DNA from: Theropithecus gelada
Taxonomy: Eukaryota; Chordata; Mammalia; Primates; Cercopithecidae
NCBI RefSeq assembly: GCF_003255815.1
Contig: NC_037673.1
Span: 11,487,006-11,551,005, forward strand
Length of the DNA stretch: 64,000 nucleotides
Direction of reading: 5' to 3'
A program made the translations under genes and the position numbers. Of this stretch, positions 22,831-34,362 are shown piece after piece (position 1 is the first letter of the stretch; each line of letters opens with the position of its first letter). Below the pieces are notes generated by a model, which saw only the letters and a program-made list of their open reading frames with translations, searched no databases and was not told the DNA's origin.

Positions 22831-23182
22831 TTACTGTTACACTTCACATTAGATGACAATTGCACTCATTTTGGAAAAGAGTTTAAAGTCAAGCGGTAGG
22901 GCTTTTTGTCTCAGGTTTTGCTGTGGGAAAATTAACAATAAAAACAATAGTATGAAATTCAGATAGGCGTTCTTAACATGGAGTCCATAGAAGAGCTCAC
23001 AGAGGACTCTGAATATTTTAAACTGTCTCTGAAAAGTTGAATGTGTATGCATTTTTGGATTTTACTAAGAAGTCCTAAAGCTTATATGACATTCTCAAAG
23101 AGGTGTGTGAGCTCTTAATGGTGAAGAACTTTGATTTAAAGAGTAAACTGTAGATTAAACACAGAGCAGTCCTTTCCTTTAA
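22831..23182. other. Unassigned sequence
   Basis: About 350 bp with no recognised repeat. It leads directly into the exon-like open frame that follows. Confidence 0.4.
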
Positions 23183-23419
23183 AAAGGTGGTAAATCCCTT
23201 TTAATTTCAGAGGAGCAGACAGAGTCCTATGATCTTTTGGCCACTGAGGTTTTTGATCCAATTGAATGTCACACAAAGCCCTACAGACACAAGCAGAGTT
23301 CTGTTAAAGCCACGGTGGGGGAGTCTGGAAATCTGGGGCAGAATTTGAAAATATTGCATCAGAATATGATTCAAGGTGGCAAGATGTTCCATGAATACAT
23401 CTTCTACCTCTTCAAATAA
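23183..23419 (+). other. Exon-like open frame, unidentified
   Basis: A 78-codon frame without an upstream ATG is preceded inside by a pyrimidine-rich cccttttaatttcag that could be a splice acceptor at 23209/23210. Past that point it would encode about 70 residues ending FHEYIFYLFK and a TAA that lies within tcaaataaaag, an AATAAA signal. I do not recognise the protein, and there is no matching donor or upstream exon that I can support. It may be a decayed terminal exon, a pseudogene piece or chance; 79 codons is common by chance in this much DNA. Confidence 0.25.
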
Positions 23420-24076
23420 AAGTTTTCAGAATGACTCATCATAACTCAAATTTGTTACGGTTGTGGAGACTGAAATAAACAATGCTGCGGATTAATTAAG
23501 AGAAATGAAGCTTTTTCTCAAAGAGCAAAAATATAAGATGACCCAGATCATCATCCAGTATCACACTGTCTGGTATTAGTGCAAAGCTGGAATGATGGTA
23601 TCACAAAAGAAGCTTTTGTGCGGAACAGTTACTGTCAGCCAGGAAATCAACCTCAAATGCCAGTAGAGCCCAATAAACACCGAAACTTCCTCTCAATCAT
23701 CTGTCAGTGCACCTATTTTAGGAAGTGACAGGAAACAATGCATCCACATGTAAATTCAAATATATCTAAGAATCCATACAAATGAAATGATTTTTTTCCC
23801 AAGCAGTACAATCCAGGTCTTTCAGCTTTTCTGTTTTGTGCCATACAGGTATTACTATTAGGACTAATTTACACAATTAGTAATGGTGCAAATTACTAAT
23901 AATATTGCTGAAAACAATTATTATTTAATGAGTACAATAGTCAAAGAGTTGGACACTCCTGTGATACAGAGTTAGTTATGCCAATGTAGCCTTAGTCCTG
24001 GATGCTACTTAAGAACAGAACTCTGAAACTTATTTTTTCTTTACAAGTTTCCATATATAAGGACTTAGTAAAAAAG
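23420..24076. other. Unassigned sequence
   Basis: No recognised repeat up to the target duplication of the next Alu. Confidence 0.4.
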
Positions 24077-24085
24077 CATGCAACA

Positions 24086-24395
24086 GGGCTGGGCATGGTG
24101 GCTCATGCCTGTAATCCCAGCACTGTGGGAGGCTGAGGCGGGTGGATCACCTGAGGTCAGGAGTTAGAGACAAGCCTGGCCAACGTGGTGAAACTCCATC
24201 TCTATTAAAAATACAAAAATCAGCCAGGTGTGGTGGCAGGTGCCTGTAATCCCAGATACTTGGGGAGGCTGAGGCAGAAGAATCGCTTGAACCTGGGAGG
24301 CGGAGGTTGCAGTGAGCCAAGATCGTGCCACTGCACCCCAGCCTGGGTGACAGAGTGAGGCTCCAGCTCCAAAAAAAAAAAAAAAAAAAAAAAGT
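24086..24395 (+). mobile_element. AluS-type element
   Basis: Full-length Alu from gggctgggcatggtggctca to a 23-base A tail. The 9-bp target duplication catgcaaca is exact (24077-24085 and 24396-24404). Confidence 0.97.
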
Positions 24396-24404
24396 CATGC
24401 AACA

Positions 24405-25500
24405 AACATGCAAATTTATAACCAATCAATTTTAAAAGGAGATCATCATGTATTAATAGAAGTCATTAAATTCTTTTTTTACTATTAACAGAATGGTCGA
24501 TAGAAACTATCTTTTAATATCTGCACTTCCTGTTCAGAACAATTTCTTGGAACAGATAAAATTTACTAAACATGTTGTCAAGCAAGAAGAGATAATACAT
24601 TAATCTGTAGAAAGAATTGAAACTAGGTATCAAATAACGTTAAGCAGAAGGAAATTCACGTAGTTGTTTTATAAAATAACTGAACTTTGACACTGTTGTG
24701 ACAATTATTAAAAATACAAAGAAAAGTTCATAGAGATATATTTCATCACACATCAGTTTGCCTATTTGTTGATAGAGAATAAAACAATGATGGTTTTAGT
24801 ATAAAACACTGGTTGGTATGCTAGCCATGCTGATTATCAGATAGTCACATTGCCATTTGCAATATGGAAGTAATACGTATCTCAGTCTTGATTTAAGAAA
24901 TGCATTTTTTCAATTGGAGAATACAATTTAATTTTGTGTTACCCCATGATGCCATTTAATTAGTACGATTTTCTTCAAGGACTCAAAGATGGCTCTGTGC
25001 ATTAATCTGAGCATCCAGCTAACTGCACATTAGGGCAGTCCAACTAACTGAGCTTGTCTGCCTATGGAAGAGACATCCTTAACAACTAACGTCAAATACT
25101 GGCAATGTTCTAACTACGTACAACACCGTTCAGCTGGAAGTGTAGTCACCAGCTTCTCACTTCTTACATCCAATCCCATCCTAGTTGTTCTTCTGTCTCT
25201 CAAAATGCACATCATGTCTGACTTTATAGTCACAGTCTCACAGTCATCAAAGACAGACAGACAGACTGGGGGGTGGCAGGTGGGGGAGAAGAGAGGTGTG
25301 AGAACTAAACACCTCTTTTGAATGGCTGAGAAAAGTACAGTTTTTACCACATTGCCTTTTAGGAATTATTCTTCCATTCTGGCCTTACATAAAGGTGATA
25401 GAATTTCAATAGGCAGTTAAATAAAAGAGTGAAAGACATTTCCTAAATTCTAGGAGAACAAGAAAGGACTTGGGCATTTGAATTGAAGAAAATTGGACAT
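24405..25500. other. Unassigned AT-rich sequence
   Basis: No family recognised. A short (CAGA)n run lies at about 25248-25265. Open frames at 25064-25350 on both strands overlap each other and are unsupported. Confidence 0.4.
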
Positions 25501-25690
25501 AAAATTCTCTTCCGCCATACATTAGCTACAGGACCTTGGAGAAGTCACGCAACTTTCCCTGAAATCCATTTCCTCGAATATCCATTTCCTCATCTGTAAA
25601 ATCGAGATAACACTAAGGACACTCCTGAGGATAAGACGAGAGAATCACAGGAAGGTTCCGTAAGCATTCAATAACTGTCCAGCATGTCCC
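25501..25690 (+). mobile_element. MIR SINE, plus strand
   Basis: attagctacaggaccttgga, then gaagtcacgcaactttccct, ccatttcctcatctgtaaaa and gcattcaataact follow the MIR sense order. A local doubling of atccatttcctc interrupts the core. Confidence 0.8.
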
Positions 25691-25965
25691 TCCATTGCAC
25701 TGTCCCCAACTCCCCTGCTACTTGACATCACTTTATCTTGTCAAGTACCTCCCCTTGGAGTATTTACAGCTTTTCCCTAATCAATCCAAGTGTGTAATAT
25801 CACAAGGAGAGCTTGGTTCTTCCCCTTCCTACAGAGCTCAGGGAGGGCCGTGGTTGCTCTTACGGGTGCTGCCGCTTTCAGAGGAGTCAGAGGAGTCAAA
25901 GGAGCAAAGCTCTGGGCTCTGGAAGGGACTCTGAATACAGCATATGTCTGCAGCCTTGGGGCACT

Positions 25966-26406
25966 GGGATGAATAATATACCCACGAAATTTAGGTCCTC
26001 TGGAATCTGTGAATGTGACCTTATTTGTAAATAGAGTCTTTGCAGATATAATCTAGTTAAAATGAGATCATATTGGATTAGAGTGGTGCTAATACAAAGA
26101 CTAAGGTCCTTATAAGAAGAGGGGAATCTGGACACAGACGCACACACACAGAAGACAGCCATATGAAGATGAAGGCAGAGGGTGGAGTATCCTGCCACAA
26201 GCCAACTCCAAGGACTGCTGGCAATCAAGAGAAGCTGGAAGTGGCCAGGAAGGAATCTTTCCTAGGGCCTTCAGAGCGAGCATGGGTGGCCCTTCTGACA
26301 TGGATTTAGAACTTCCAGCCTCCAGAACTGAAAGAGAATAAATTTCTAGCGTTGTACCCCACTCAGTTTGTGGTAATTGGTTACAACAGTGGTAGGAAAC
26401 AAATAC
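25966..26406 (+). mobile_element. MLT1-type MaLR LTR
   Basis: Sense-oriented old LTR: ctggaatctgtgaatgtgac, cttatttgtaaatagagtct, gtccttataagaagagg, acagacgcacacacacagaa, cttccagcctccagaactga and ggtaggaaacaaataca. A 171-codon minus-strand frame (26110-26625) is antisense to this LTR and is not a gene. Confidence 0.85.
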
Positions 26407-26704
26407 AGCTAGGGAACAATGGCGGGGGCAGAATCCTAGCTTTTCTGTAGTCACAGAGGACTTCAGACAGAAAACACTGGAAGCAGAGGGGGAGACCTCT
26501 CCCTCATCAGCCAGTGAGTGAGACAAAGGACGCTGAAGAAAAGGAGTTAAAATACCAACCTCCATAAGATACCCAACAACAATGCATTTAAAACAATATT
26601 TTGTGTTAACTGCATTTCTAATCATAAGCCTCTACTGTGAGCCCTAGTGTTTGTGGAAAGTCAGAGAAGGGGATAAGTAATAGATGCAGTCTACAAGACC
26701 GTAA

Positions 26705-26915
26705 ACAGCTATCATTACTTGAATAGATACTATTTGCTAGGCTTATTGCATAATTATTTTTATCCACAGAATGAGAAATGTAATATTATCAATCCCATTT
26801 ATTTTATACATGGGAACACTGAGACTCAGAAATATTAATTAATAGCCTCAACCTCACAAAGAGCTGATGAGTGACTGATCAGGGATATCCACCCAGAATA
26901 TATCTGATTGTAGCT
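26705..26915 (-). mobile_element. MIR SINE relic, minus strand
   Basis: actatttgctaggcttattg, then atcaatcccatttattttat, gaacactgagactcagaaat and agcctcaacctcacaaagag follow the antisense MIR order with heavy decay. Confidence 0.72.
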
Positions 26916-27669
26916 ATTATCGATGCTTTATCGCAGGTATATATCCCCAAGTTACTCATCTAGCAAATAAAAATTACTTTTAAAAAACAAAATTACTTTA
27001 AAAAAGGCATAATACTGTCACCAGAAGATAGAAATATTTTATTGTTAAACATTCTGTATTTATAAGTCCTTAGTAATAAGTGAAAAATTTTATAATCTCT
27101 TGAGAAGTAGGAAGCATCCCATAATAAATCATTAGGCAAGTTATACTACTGGATATCCATACTCCTAATAAAAACAGTATAAGAAAATCCAGATTTTCAA
27201 AAAGGATAATCTATGGGGTGACTACTTGTTAAAAAATACTCGTGTGAATTAATTAATTCTCAACAAATATATAACACTCATGACACTCTATTTCAAATAA
27301 ATAACTGTATAAGCAAGTTCTCACTTTCAATTACTTTGTTTTAACAAACTCCGTAAATTGTTTAACTATATTACCATAATTGACCCTCAAATGAGCAAAA
27401 TATAATGAAATATCTCTTGGCATGTAAATTTGCCTTTCAGCTACAAATGAATCACTTAACCCTCAATCAACAGGACGTTTGTACGCAATTAACAATAGCC
27501 ATCTATCATTCCTCCAAAGATGGCGTTTTGCCCATGACTAGAACCATCACAGTTCATTGACTATTGGTTATAAAACACTTCTTGAGTCATATCTACCTTA
27601 GTATTTCATATGTCAACATTTAATTTATTGTGTTGATTAGATTCAATGTTTATATTCATACTTTCCATT
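26916..27669. other. Unassigned AT-rich sequence
   Basis: No recognised repeat over about 750 bp. Confidence 0.4.
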
Positions 27670-27905
27670 CATCTGCTTAACTTCAGTTGATGAGGCTGAT
27701 TTTGTTCTTTCCAACCCTGGATCGAGTTCTGAGACCTGGAAAATGGAGGTGGTTGAGTGGTGAGGCTTGCGGAAAAGCCCCACTCCTGAACCTTAGACAG
27801 AGGCCAGCACAAAATTTGGAGAATGGGGCAGGGGGCTTCTCTAATAAATATTGGTGACTGCGCCTGAAGCAGGGGAAATGGATGCTTGCTGGGCAAAAAC
27901 AACAA
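27670..27905. other. GC-richer block resembling an old repeat, family not named
   Basis: On the minus strand, gcatccatttcccctgcttc and ggttcaggagtggggctttt look like an old interspersed repeat I have seen in similar wording, but I cannot name it. The 78-codon minus-strand frame over it is unsupported. Confidence 0.3.
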
Positions 27906-27964
27906 GCATCTCCCTACAGCAAAATTCTTCCATCTCCAACATCTTTATTTTTAGTTCTTGAACG

Positions 27965-28115
27965 TTGGTCCTGTCAAATTTCCCCTGGAAAATTGGTTAA
28001 AAAATACAACTCTTCAGGTCTGGCTCTCTACATAACCTTAGGTCCTTGCATTTTTTATTAGCTCTCCCAGGTGATTTTGAGATATCTAAATGTTTTTGAG
28101 AACTACTGATCTGAT
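27965..28115 (+). mobile_element. MER5-like hAT-Charlie fragment
   Basis: gttaaaaaatacaactcttc, aggtctggctctctacataa, ctctcccaggtgattttgag and the end gtttttgagaactactga resemble MER5-type elements, whose ends are inverted copies. Decay is strong. Confidence 0.6.
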
Positions 28116-28339
28116 CCACAAACGTTTAAGTTTTTGCACCTGGTATGTGGACCTAATGTAGTCCCAGAATAAAAGATTTTTTGGACGACTCAGTCTTAAG
28201 TATGTACTGTGTGCCACTTCATGCACTACTTGTCCCAAACTACCTGTGATCTCTTTTCATTTTCGAATCAAAATGTCCAGATCTCAGGTTTTGAATCGTG
28301 GACAAGTTCTCCAGGTGATTCAGATCAGCCACTCCAACC

Positions 28340-28860
28340 AGGTGACATCATCAGAGATGAACCATGCCTAACAGGATGAGCCCATAATAGAAGAATGGTA
28401 CTTTACTCTGTGGTCTCTTCCCCTAAACCTATAATCCCAACTGAATCATGTGGAAAACAGAAACATCCTAGCTGAGAGATACTCTACAATATACCAGACC
28501 AGTCAGTACTCCCCAAAACTGTCAAGGTCATCAAAAGCCAGCAAAGTCTGAGAAAGGGTCACAGCCACGAAGGATTGTAGGGAGACATAACTAAATGTAA
28601 TGTGGTATATCCTGAAAGCGATCTGGAAAAGGAAAATGATACTGGAGAAACACTGAGGAAATATGATTGAACTATAGGCTACACTTAGTAATAATGTATC
28701 AATATTGGCTTATTAGTCATGGCAAATGTACCATGTGAATGTAAAACTTTAAGAATGGAGGAAAGTGGGTGTGAGTCATACAGGAATTCTCTGTACCATC
28801 TTTCCAATCATTCTGAAAATTTAAAACTGTTCTAAGATTTAAAGGTTTCCTTTAAAAGAT
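28340..28860 (+). mobile_element. L1M 3'-end fragment, plus strand
   Basis: Sense text of an old L1 3' UTR: cagtactccccaaaactgtc, aaggtcatcaaaagcc, agtaataatgtatcaatatt, catggcaaatgtaccatgtg and aaatttaaaactgttctaag. The same landmarks recur at the end of the L1M at 54190-56395, so both are tails of related families. Confidence 0.82.
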
Positions 28861-29739
28861 CCCCTAAAATCAGTTTAAGCAAAACCACTGGCAAATATTG
28901 ACACATCCTTTAAACATTTCTTTAAAATTAGAATATATTTCCAATGCCCCATCTTTTTATGACATGACAGGTCTTTTTTGGGTATAAGTCTCCGGTCAGA
29001 AGGCCACATCGTCCTCATGCATGATGCATGGTGTATCCTCCATATGTTCATGTTTCAGTGAATTTAAAGAGGCAAGGAGAATCAGAAGACCCTGAAACAT
29101 ACTGAGTGCAAACCAATTTTGAATTTTTCTCATTTTTTGCCATATATTTTTAATGTTTTCTCACACACCCTAATTCAACAGCTATTTTTGTCTTCTCGCT
29201 CTCAAGTATTTATTATAGCTTTTACTAAAACAATAGCTGTCTTTCACACTTTATCCTCACATTCCATTGGTTTAGTGCTATTTACCTGAGTTATCTATTG
29301 ATGATAACACAACAGGCACAAGCAGACAAACAGGTGTGGAAACAAGCACTGCTGACTCCAATCAACCTAGTGGGGGAAGAACTGCAGGCTGCCCTACAGA
29401 GAGAGGGTGCCCAGCAAGGTGCTGGCATCAGTTCCAAATGTAACATGGGTTATAGCATAGCCTGTAACAGGAATTATAACATGGGTTGGTAGACCTGGCA
29501 AGTCACTTCGATGGAGATCAGCTGGTATTACAGCTTCTCCTGCACTTCAAATATCTACCTTGGTTATACGAGGAGTCACCACTTGTTGATGTATAAGTAT
29601 CAAATGGTTTTATTTTTGTCCAATAACTGCTACCTCTTGTGATCTGTCAAACTTCCTTTTATGCTGGGTGGCTGGTTTCCTTAAAAATAGTCCAGTTCAA
29701 TGTATTAAATTTTCAGCAATTTTAGTCACTGAAACAGTG
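28861..29739. other. Unassigned sequence
   Basis: About 880 bp with no recognised family. At 29445-29490 the phrase 'aacatgggtt' occurs twice. Confidence 0.4.
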
Positions 29740-30960
29740 TCATTTAGTAAATAGGACTTAATGGTTGTCCATCGTAAGAGTCCATCATCATTCCTAATTC
29801 CATCTTCCCCTCTCTAGCACACAGGGTAAAGCAAGGACCTTTCCCTGTAACTGCCCTCTCTCTTCTCTCTTTTATCCCACTAGGATTGGGGGAAAGGCAA
29901 GAGAAAGATAAAAGCAGGGCCTCCATTTAACTTTCCCTGTTGAGTGTGATGGTCCCTTCCTGGGAGGGACCCCACTCATCCAGTTCCTGGAGAAAGGGAG
30001 GGGAGGAGCTGAGACCTGAGAATCTACTATGGACAGTAGTACTTTGGAGGCAGGGCCAGGTCCTGAAGCTGAACACCTCTGTGATCTTCAAGTTACACAC
30101 CACATCATCCCCTAGAGTGCCAGCAGTCCTCATCTCCTCTGCTCTCAGCCACCCAATCCTGAGTCCCCAGGCACAGATTGGACCTATCTTTCTTACCTCT
30201 CAGAAACCAGGAATTCAATGCAATGCCGGCCACCTCACCACATCTTCTCCACAGCCAATTTCAGTAGGCCTGAGAAGTAGATGTCATCCTCCACTCCATG
30301 TGCTGTCTCCCAACTTTGCCAGTGATTGTCATGACCTTAGAAAGACTGGAGGGATGGCTGCTGCTCCCAGTGAACTTTGCCCACAGCCACCTCACATCCT
30401 CCTCTGCCCTCTCACCTGGAGAGTGCAGAGGCTATGGGGGACATGTTGAAAGAGCAGCTTTTATCTCCTCTGAGCTAGAATCCACGGCCAGGTTGCCTCT
30501 GAACTGGAATGGGATTGAAACAAGGGACCCCCATTCCCACATGCAGCAACTAGACAATCCCTAGAGCCACATCCCAAGTCTCAGACATTTTTCTCACTGG
30601 ATCCTACAAGGAGGGAGATGAGAAGGGCAGGCGAGGCTGGCCCAGGATTTTCTAGAGTAATAGAGGTGACACACAAAGCTGAAGATGCTTAAAATAGGTG
30701 ATGCTTTTCCTGTGACTCCACCAAGGCCAGCCCTGAAGGAAATCCTGAGCAGTGACACAACAGATGACCCAAGGAGCCACTGTAAGCTGGCCAGTGATGT
30801 CAGTGTTGGGTGCAGAATAAGTAAAATAGCCTGCCCAGGACCACGGATTTCTACAATAATTTCTTTATCCAATAAAGTTCCCTCTATATCCTTCAAATTT
30901 AAATGTTACAATCTCCTTAGCCTTTGTTCCAAACCAACTACTTTACTTCCCTTTTAAAGG
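29740..30960. other. GC-richer 1.2 kb block, unidentified
   Basis: This is the longest GC-richer non-Alu block in the window. It holds the 169-codon plus-strand frame 29940-30449 and an 88-codon frame 30298-30564 that overlaps it in another phase. Neither has a recognisable domain, and the residues are rich in Ser, Pro and Leu as expected from composition. It may be an unrecognised LTR or unique DNA; I cannot decide. Confidence 0.3.
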
Positions 30961-31861
30961 CACTGCTTTAAAGAAACACACTGATAAACTGTTTTCAAGG
31001 TAGGCATGGAAGAGAAGAACTATCATTAACACACACCTGTTGCTGGCAGTCACTAGGGATTTGGCAAATATTATCTCACTCCCCAGCAAGCAAATGAGAG
31101 CGAGAACACTAATCCAATTGACAGAGAAGGGATCTAAGGAGTGTTAGGTGGAACCAAGATTGAGCTCCAGCCCAGCTCAATTAAAAAATAAAATAAAAAA
31201 TAAAGCTTATGCCTTTCCAATTCCATGCTGCAATTTTCCATGATGGAGTGCTAATCTATCAGTTCCCTAACACAATCGTTTTCTGAATGCTGAGTTTAAC
31301 AAAGCCACAAAGAAGTATGAGGTTTCTGAGGAAGCCAGCCTCTGCCCTTTAGGAAGCTTATAATCAAATGTTGGGGATTTCATTCCCCCAGCAGTCTGGC
31401 TTTTGCTTTTTGTTGCCCTTCAACTGTCTTCTTGCAATACAATTTATAATTTGAAGAATATTTGATAAAACTGCATGATGTTCTTTGAACACAACCTCTG
31501 TTAAGACCGGTTTTGAAATGAAGAACCGTATATAAGAGCAAACCTCTGTTTTGTTGTTGTTGTTGTTGTTACGGATAATTTACACAATACACAATTTATA
31601 TGGTTACAAATGACTCCTCAACTCTGAACCAGGTAAAATAAACATTTAATTACTGATCTTTTTTTCTTGGAACTTCTCCACACTGAATTATACTCAAGTG
31701 CATCACAATTACCCATTTGATCTTCTCCTTGTGTATTCTGGACCTTGCATCTAATTTATAAATACTAATTACCTGTAAATGCACTACTTTCAAATTATAG
31801 CTACAATGACTTTTAAATGTGCCTATACTTGGGCATCATCTCGGGTTTCTAAAAAATATAT
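30961..31861. other. Unassigned sequence with MIR-like trace and simple repeats
   Basis: A weak antisense MIR-like trace lies at 31030-31170 (tttggcaaatattatctcac, then gacagagaagggatctaagg). An A/TAAAA stretch is at about 31181-31203 and a (TTG)n run of about seven units at 31549-31570. Nothing else is recognised. Confidence 0.4.
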
Positions 31862-32203
31862 TGACACCTGAGCCCACCCAAATCTCATTTTGAATTGTAG
31901 CTCCCATAATCCCACTGCGTCATGGGAGGGACCTGGTGGGAGGTAATTGAATCATGGGTGGGGGCCTTTCCCCTGCTGTTCTTGTGATAGTAAGTCTCAT
32001 GAGAGCTGATGTTTGTATAAAGGGCAGTTCCCCTGCACACACTCTCTTGCCTGCCACCGTTTAAGACGTGCCTTTTTCCTCCTTTGCCTTCCATCATAAT
32101 TGTGAGGCCTCGTCAGCCATGTGGATCTATGAGTCCTCTTTTTCTTTATAAATTACACAGTCTCGGATATTTCTACGTAACAGTATGAAAATGAACTAAT
32201 ACA
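31862..32203 (+). mobile_element. MaLR LTR (THE1/MST-like), damaged 5' end
   Basis: Sense text: acccaaatctcattttgaat, gggagggacctggtgggagg, ctgttcttgtgatagtaagt, taaattacacagtctcggat and the end gaactaataca. The first ~15 bases are not normal LTR start and no matching target duplication is seen (tatat against gtcgc). Confidence 0.9.
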
Positions 32204-32925
32204 GTCGCCAAGAGACACTGATACAACTGGGTTGGGGTGTGGTTTAGGTTTAGGGAGATAATTTTAATATGCAACAATGTTTAAAAACCACTGCTCTACT
32301 AAACACTAAATACAAAAAAAAAAGCTGACCTTTTGTAAACTTACTACATTTGAAACTTTTAAGAAAATAAGATAGAAGGAGAACTAAACCTAAATTATCC
32401 AGATACGTGAATGCACACTCATGAGGGCAACAAAGGTCTGAGAAAAGGACCTATTATGTAAATTCCAACCATGTGTAGCTGGCACCCACATGGAGGTATA
32501 AAATGAGCCTTCATAAATGTATGTTCCTCTTGTGAAGTCTCATCCTTTGTTAACTAGTGCTAAAATAGTTTAATAATGGTTACATTCCACTACCACGAAT
32601 CTATTTCAATCAGCATTCCAAAAAAATCTACGTGCTTGTTCCTTAATTCAACCTCTTTTCTTTTTGAACCGTCTGGATTCACTGTGAAAAGCTCAGTATC
32701 TTTCAAACAACCCATTATCCGATTCCATTATGAGATTCAGATTTCATTTCTCGTCTATATGTTGATCTTTCTTTTATATGGTTATAATCAAGTCCCCAAA
32801 TCTTTGATGTGAATATTTTCAGGGACTGAGTAAATAATCACACTTATGTTTACTGCTCAAGTTAGAACCAAGTAAGAGATTCAGAAAGGATTCAGATGAA
32901 AGGACATAACAAGTTCACTTTTGGT
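32204..32925. other. Unassigned AT-rich sequence
   Basis: No recognised repeat between the LTR and the interleaved repeat cluster. The open frame 32576-32812 (78 codons) is unsupported. Confidence 0.4.
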
Positions 32926-33057
32926 GCTGGTCTAGTGGACATTGGAGAACATGGCTTACAGCTGTGGCCCAGAGGGAATCGTGACACTGAAGCACATGCA
33001 TGACCAGAACAACCTACTGGGGCTGCCTTTGGTCAACTTAATAAATTACGAAGGGGC
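32926..33057 (+). repeat. Interleaved inverted-repeat cluster, arm A
   Basis: gctggtctagtggacattgg through aaattacgaaggggc recurs as reverse complement at 33364-33499 (arm A') at roughly 80-85% identity by eye. The exact first 24 bases are shared. The family is unknown to me. Confidence 0.85.
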
Positions 33058-33149
33058 TCATGGAGGGACAGATCCCAAAGAGAAGAGAGAGGTTGAGATC
33101 ATATGTGTCCAGTACCCTAAGGAGAGATGAGTGAGGGAGCCAAGAGAAT

Positions 33150-33330
33150 GCAGGAGAATTTCCTAGTTGGTATGCCTCCATTGCATAGAGATACTCAGTA
33201 TACTGCAGACTTGCTCATAACCTCCACTGACAACTGTCAAATATGCACTGTTATTTCATCTTGACAGCTCTTCCCATTTGCTACCTGTAATGACGTCAGT
33301 CATCTGCTCTATATCTAAAAACCATTCTCC
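33150..33330 (+). repeat. Interleaved inverted-repeat cluster, arm B
   Basis: From gagaatttcctagttgg through cctccattgcatagag to atctaaaaaccatt, this recurs as reverse complement at 33508-33657 (arm B'), apart from gagaatttcctagttg, whose inverse is displaced to 33702-33718. Shared landmarks are actgcagacttgctcat, actgtcaaatatgcact and cagctcttcccatttgctac. Confidence 0.85.
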
Positions 33331-33363
33331 TGCACCCTACTGCTCAGGAATCTGCCTCTCTAC

Positions 33364-33499
33364 TGGCCCTCTTCATAACTTATTCAGTTAACCAAAGGCA
33401 GCCTCAGTGGGTTGGTCTAGCCATGCCTGTACTTCTGCATCGGGATTCCCTTTGGGCCACCGGTGTAAACCACATTCTCCAATGTCCACTAGACCAGCT
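33364..33499 (-). repeat. Interleaved inverted-repeat cluster, arm A'
   Basis: Inverted copy of 32926-33057. It lies between B and B', so the order is A, B, A', B' and not the B', A' order that one simple inverted duplication of an A-B unit would give. Confidence 0.85.
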
Positions 33500-33507
33500 T
33501 GGTTTTT

Positions 33508-33760
33508 CATAATGGTTTTTAGGTATAGAGCAGATGACATAATTGCAGGTAGCAAATGGGAAGAGCTGCCAAGATGAAATAGTGCATATTTGACAGTGGC
33601 CAGCGGAGATCATGAGCAAGTCTGCAGTATGCTGAATACCTGTATGCAATGGAGGAGAAACTTCTTTTGCCTACCTTCCTCTTTCCCCACGGAGGCACAT
33701 CAACTAGGAAATTCTCTAGGGTAATGGTTTTTAGATACAGAGCAGATGGCATAATTCCTA
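33508..33760 (-). repeat. Interleaved inverted-repeat cluster, arm B' and a third partial copy
   Basis: 33508-33657 is the inverse of arm B. A ~39-base insertion follows, then caactaggaaattctc (33702-33718). A direct partial repeat of the B' start, aatggtttttagatacagag, comes at 33724, 214-216 bp after the first (33511-). The minus-strand frame 33519-33860 (113 codons) lies across this and is not recognised. Confidence 0.8.
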
Positions 33761-34362
33761 CTTTCCTTCCCAGAGCTATCGGGGGAGGAGGCAAGACCCT
33801 GACTACTTCTGCTATCTGTCTCTTCTTCAGAACAACACTGGTGATGTCTCTCAATGGCACCCTGGGTGAGAGATCACTTAGCAGAAAAGTGAGAAGAGTC
33901 AGGGAGTAGACTTGTGAACCATCCTACAGAGCCGGTGACCCAGCCACGTTCAGTAGATGGACCACATACTATGTCCCCAAAAGTTGTTGTGAAACAAAGC
34001 AGAACAAAAACAACAACCACTTACAGAACACACTAGGGAATAAGCTGACTTTTCATTTTGATCAGTGGACAAATACAAGCTGGATACTATAAAAGAGCTA
34101 TTGTTGTCCTGCCGAAAATGGCATAAGCAATAGAAAATAACAGTGGTTGAAACACACAGACAGAACATCAAACTCATGTCTAAGGAATTCAAATGGACAA
34201 TGGGAAAATATAAGAGAAATGAAAAAAGGTAACATTTTAAATTCTTGTGAAAAAGAACTTAAGTGATTAACAGGTGAAAACAATACAGGATCTGTCACAT
34301 ATTCATGACTCAAAGAATATCAGTGGTAACTGATTTTAGTAGGTTTTTCTTGGGGAGGGGGA
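33761..34362. other. Unassigned sequence
   Basis: No family recognised. It may hold the rest of whatever element produced the cluster before it. Confidence 0.35.

Noticed and set aside
26110..26625. 171-codon minus-strand open frame, the longest in the window
   Set aside because: It is largely antisense to the MLT1 LTR at 25966-26406, shows no domain, and has the Ser/Leu/Cys-rich content expected from composition.
29940..30449. 169-codon plus-strand frame as a gene
   Set aside because: No recognisable domain or splice structure, and the overlapping second frame is open too; kept only as a composition anomaly.
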